A stretch of 64,000 bases of DNA from Spiroplasma citri (lineage in GTDB: Bacteria; Bacillota_I; Bacilli_A; Mycoplasmatales; Mycoplasmataceae): positions 434,001 through 498,000 of the forward strand of contig NZ_CP013197.1 in the NCBI RefSeq assembly GCF_001886855.1, read 5' to 3'. Positions 62,842 through 64,000 of this stretch are shown here, one piece after another. Each line of letters begins with the position of its first letter. Positions within the stretch are counted from its first letter, which is position 1. The position numbers and the translations under genes are program-made. The notes under the pieces were generated by a model. It did no database searches. It was not told the origin of the DNA and saw nothing but the letters and a program-made list of their open reading frames with translations.

Positions 62842-64000
62842 AGTAGCAGCAGGAACAGTTAAATTAGCACCTACTGTTTCATCAGTTAATCAATTTGTAC
62901 CAATTAAACTGTATAAAATATCTACATCTTTACTAAAATCACCTTCATCACGGTCATTAAAGATTTTATGTTCATAATCTAAAATATTAACAGTATAATC
63001 TGATGTTCTTAAACCAGCATTAAGTTTTTGAATTGCTGTTAAAATACCAGTATTCATTTCTGCAATTACATCTGCTTTTTTAGTTAAATTAGGAATATCA
63101 CTATATCAAGGTTTTTTTAAAGGTCCAACTCAACTAAAACTAATTTTTTTAACACTCATTTTATTTACTTTTTGCACTTTATAAAACTGAACTTGGGAAA
63201 CACCAGTTGCTTTATTTTTACCAGCAATATAAATATCAACTTGAATATCTGTTGTAGTAATATCATAAGTTGATGGTGAACCTTGATAATATAACGGTCA
63301 TCAATCATAATCATCTGTTGTTAAACTTGCATCAACTGTTTTAACTGCTTTTAAAACTTTATCATTTAAAAGTGGTCTTAAATCTTCACTTGCTACTTTT
63401 TGAGGTACAATAATTCCTTTAATTATTTCATCATCTGTTAAACTATCAACATTTTTAATTTTATCATGGATATCTACGGCACTACTTACTTTGAATAAAT
63501 TAAAGAAACTGTTCCACTATATTTATTTGGATTTCCAGTTGCTAATGTGCCAGTAGATGTAATATTAGAGAATGTTGCATCTCCATTTTGATAATTAGTA
63601 TTTTTTACTTTAATAGCAGTTTCTAATTCTGCTGTTGTTGGTGTATCACCAGCCATTGTAATTTTACCTAAATTAGGTGTTGTAATAACTGTTGATAAAG
63701 AAGGTTTTGTTGTACCATTAAATTAATATTTTTTTATCATTAATATTTTGATTATCAATAATACCTGCATTAATATGTAAATAAATATTTCCATTTACAA
63801 TTCCATTAACTGGTAAATAAATACCTGCTGAATTTATTTGAATTGGATAATCACTTGAACCATCACTTAATATTATGGCAGAACGCATAAATGATATAAC
63901 TTTGTTTTTTTTGATATGTAGTTAAATTATTATCTAATACTTTATCAAATAATTTTTTAATTTCTGCTGTGTCAAGAGTTGATGGAGTAATTCCAAAGAA
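62833..64000 (-). pseudogene. phage-region protein with Spiroplasma surface-type repeat, frameshifted, partial
   Basis: Open at the right edge. Reading leftwards: FFGITPSTLDTAEIKKLFDK, shift near 63905 (A8 run), SAIILSDGSSDYPIQIN and GNIYLHINAGIIDNQNIND, shift near 63722, then LGKITMAGDTPTTAELETAI with TGNPNKYSGTVSLIYSK, shift near 63496, and VSSAVDIHDKIKNVDSLTDD to the C-terminus NLTVPAATKK at 62833. The TPTTAELETAIK...KYSGTV part resembles the repeat unit of spiralin-type and other Spiroplasma surface proteins. It may be a structural (capsid or fibre) protein of the phage. Whether it works is doubtful because of three shifts. Confidence 0.55.

Noticed and set aside
1-64000. Many apparent truncations at TGA
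   Set aside because: TGA is Trp in this genome; conserved motifs span these codons, so they are not nonsense mutations or selenocysteine sites.

Overview
The window is chromosomal DNA of a helical, wall-less mollicute, almost certainly Spiroplasma of the citri/kunkelii/melliferum group. The sequence is very AT-rich and in-frame TGA reads as tryptophan throughout (genetic code 4; for example in valS, tig, virD4- and virB4-like genes). It carries an MreB paralogue, T-box and CIRCE control, spiralin-like surface genes, tailed-phage DNA and much gene decay. Reading frames must be assembled across TGA; many genes seem cut under the standard code only.

Layout. 1-5.2 kb: trmK (partial), a Nif3-like gene, ispH (minus), two small Lys-rich genes, a DEAD-box helicase. 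5.3-8.2 kb: ABC permease/ATPase pair with several compensating single-base frameshifts. 8.4-11.2 kb: MATE exporter, GNAT protein. 11.3-12.1 kb: a small Lys-rich gene of a recurrent family plus a 9-Cys protein. 12.1-13.4 kb: L21 leader and rplU-prp-rpmA. 13.4-15.8 kb: broken membrane gene, broken SNF-family sodium symporter with a MetS-like partner. 15.8-26.2 kb: T-box, valS, trmFO pseudogene, gapN, bcp, DJ-1 and SDR pseudogenes, second MATE gene. 26.3-34.2 kb: Met/Gln/Pro-rich membrane protein, then thyA-folA-plsC-deoA and scpA-scpB-rluB-dgk. 34.2-36.1 kb: an IS3-family element sitting in the loop of the terminator shared by dgk and ppa. 36.5-38.0 kb: two decayed spiralin-like genes. 38.1-43.9 kb: ECF S component, tRNA-Arg(UCU), tig, lon with CIRCE.

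43.9-57.1 kb is the accessory core, between lon and mreB. It is a chromosomal type IV secretion (T4SS)/conjugation island: VirD4-like coupling ATPase, VirB4-like ATPase with fused membrane head, VirB2-like and VirB6-like membrane proteins, a putative lipoprotein, a decayed large surface protein, and two small Lys-rich proteins in front. One of these (44025-44543) carries three tandem EPIYA-like tyrosine motifs, the kind seen in host-phosphorylated T4SS effectors. The two small proteins and the one at 11.4 kb share an N-terminal domain; two share a conserved 5' leader. This is the main lead for an undescribed system: a Spiroplasma T4SS with a co-located candidate effector family.

57.1-59.6 kb: mreB and rarA. 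59.7-64 kb: a copper-ATPase gene (copA) cut by a tailed-phage segment with a portal-like gene, unknown genes, and a degenerate gene containing a repeat domain resembling Spiroplasma surface proteins.

Many frameshifts lie in or near homopolymers and come in compensating pairs. They may be real decay, slippage, or consensus errors; this cannot be decided from one sequence.
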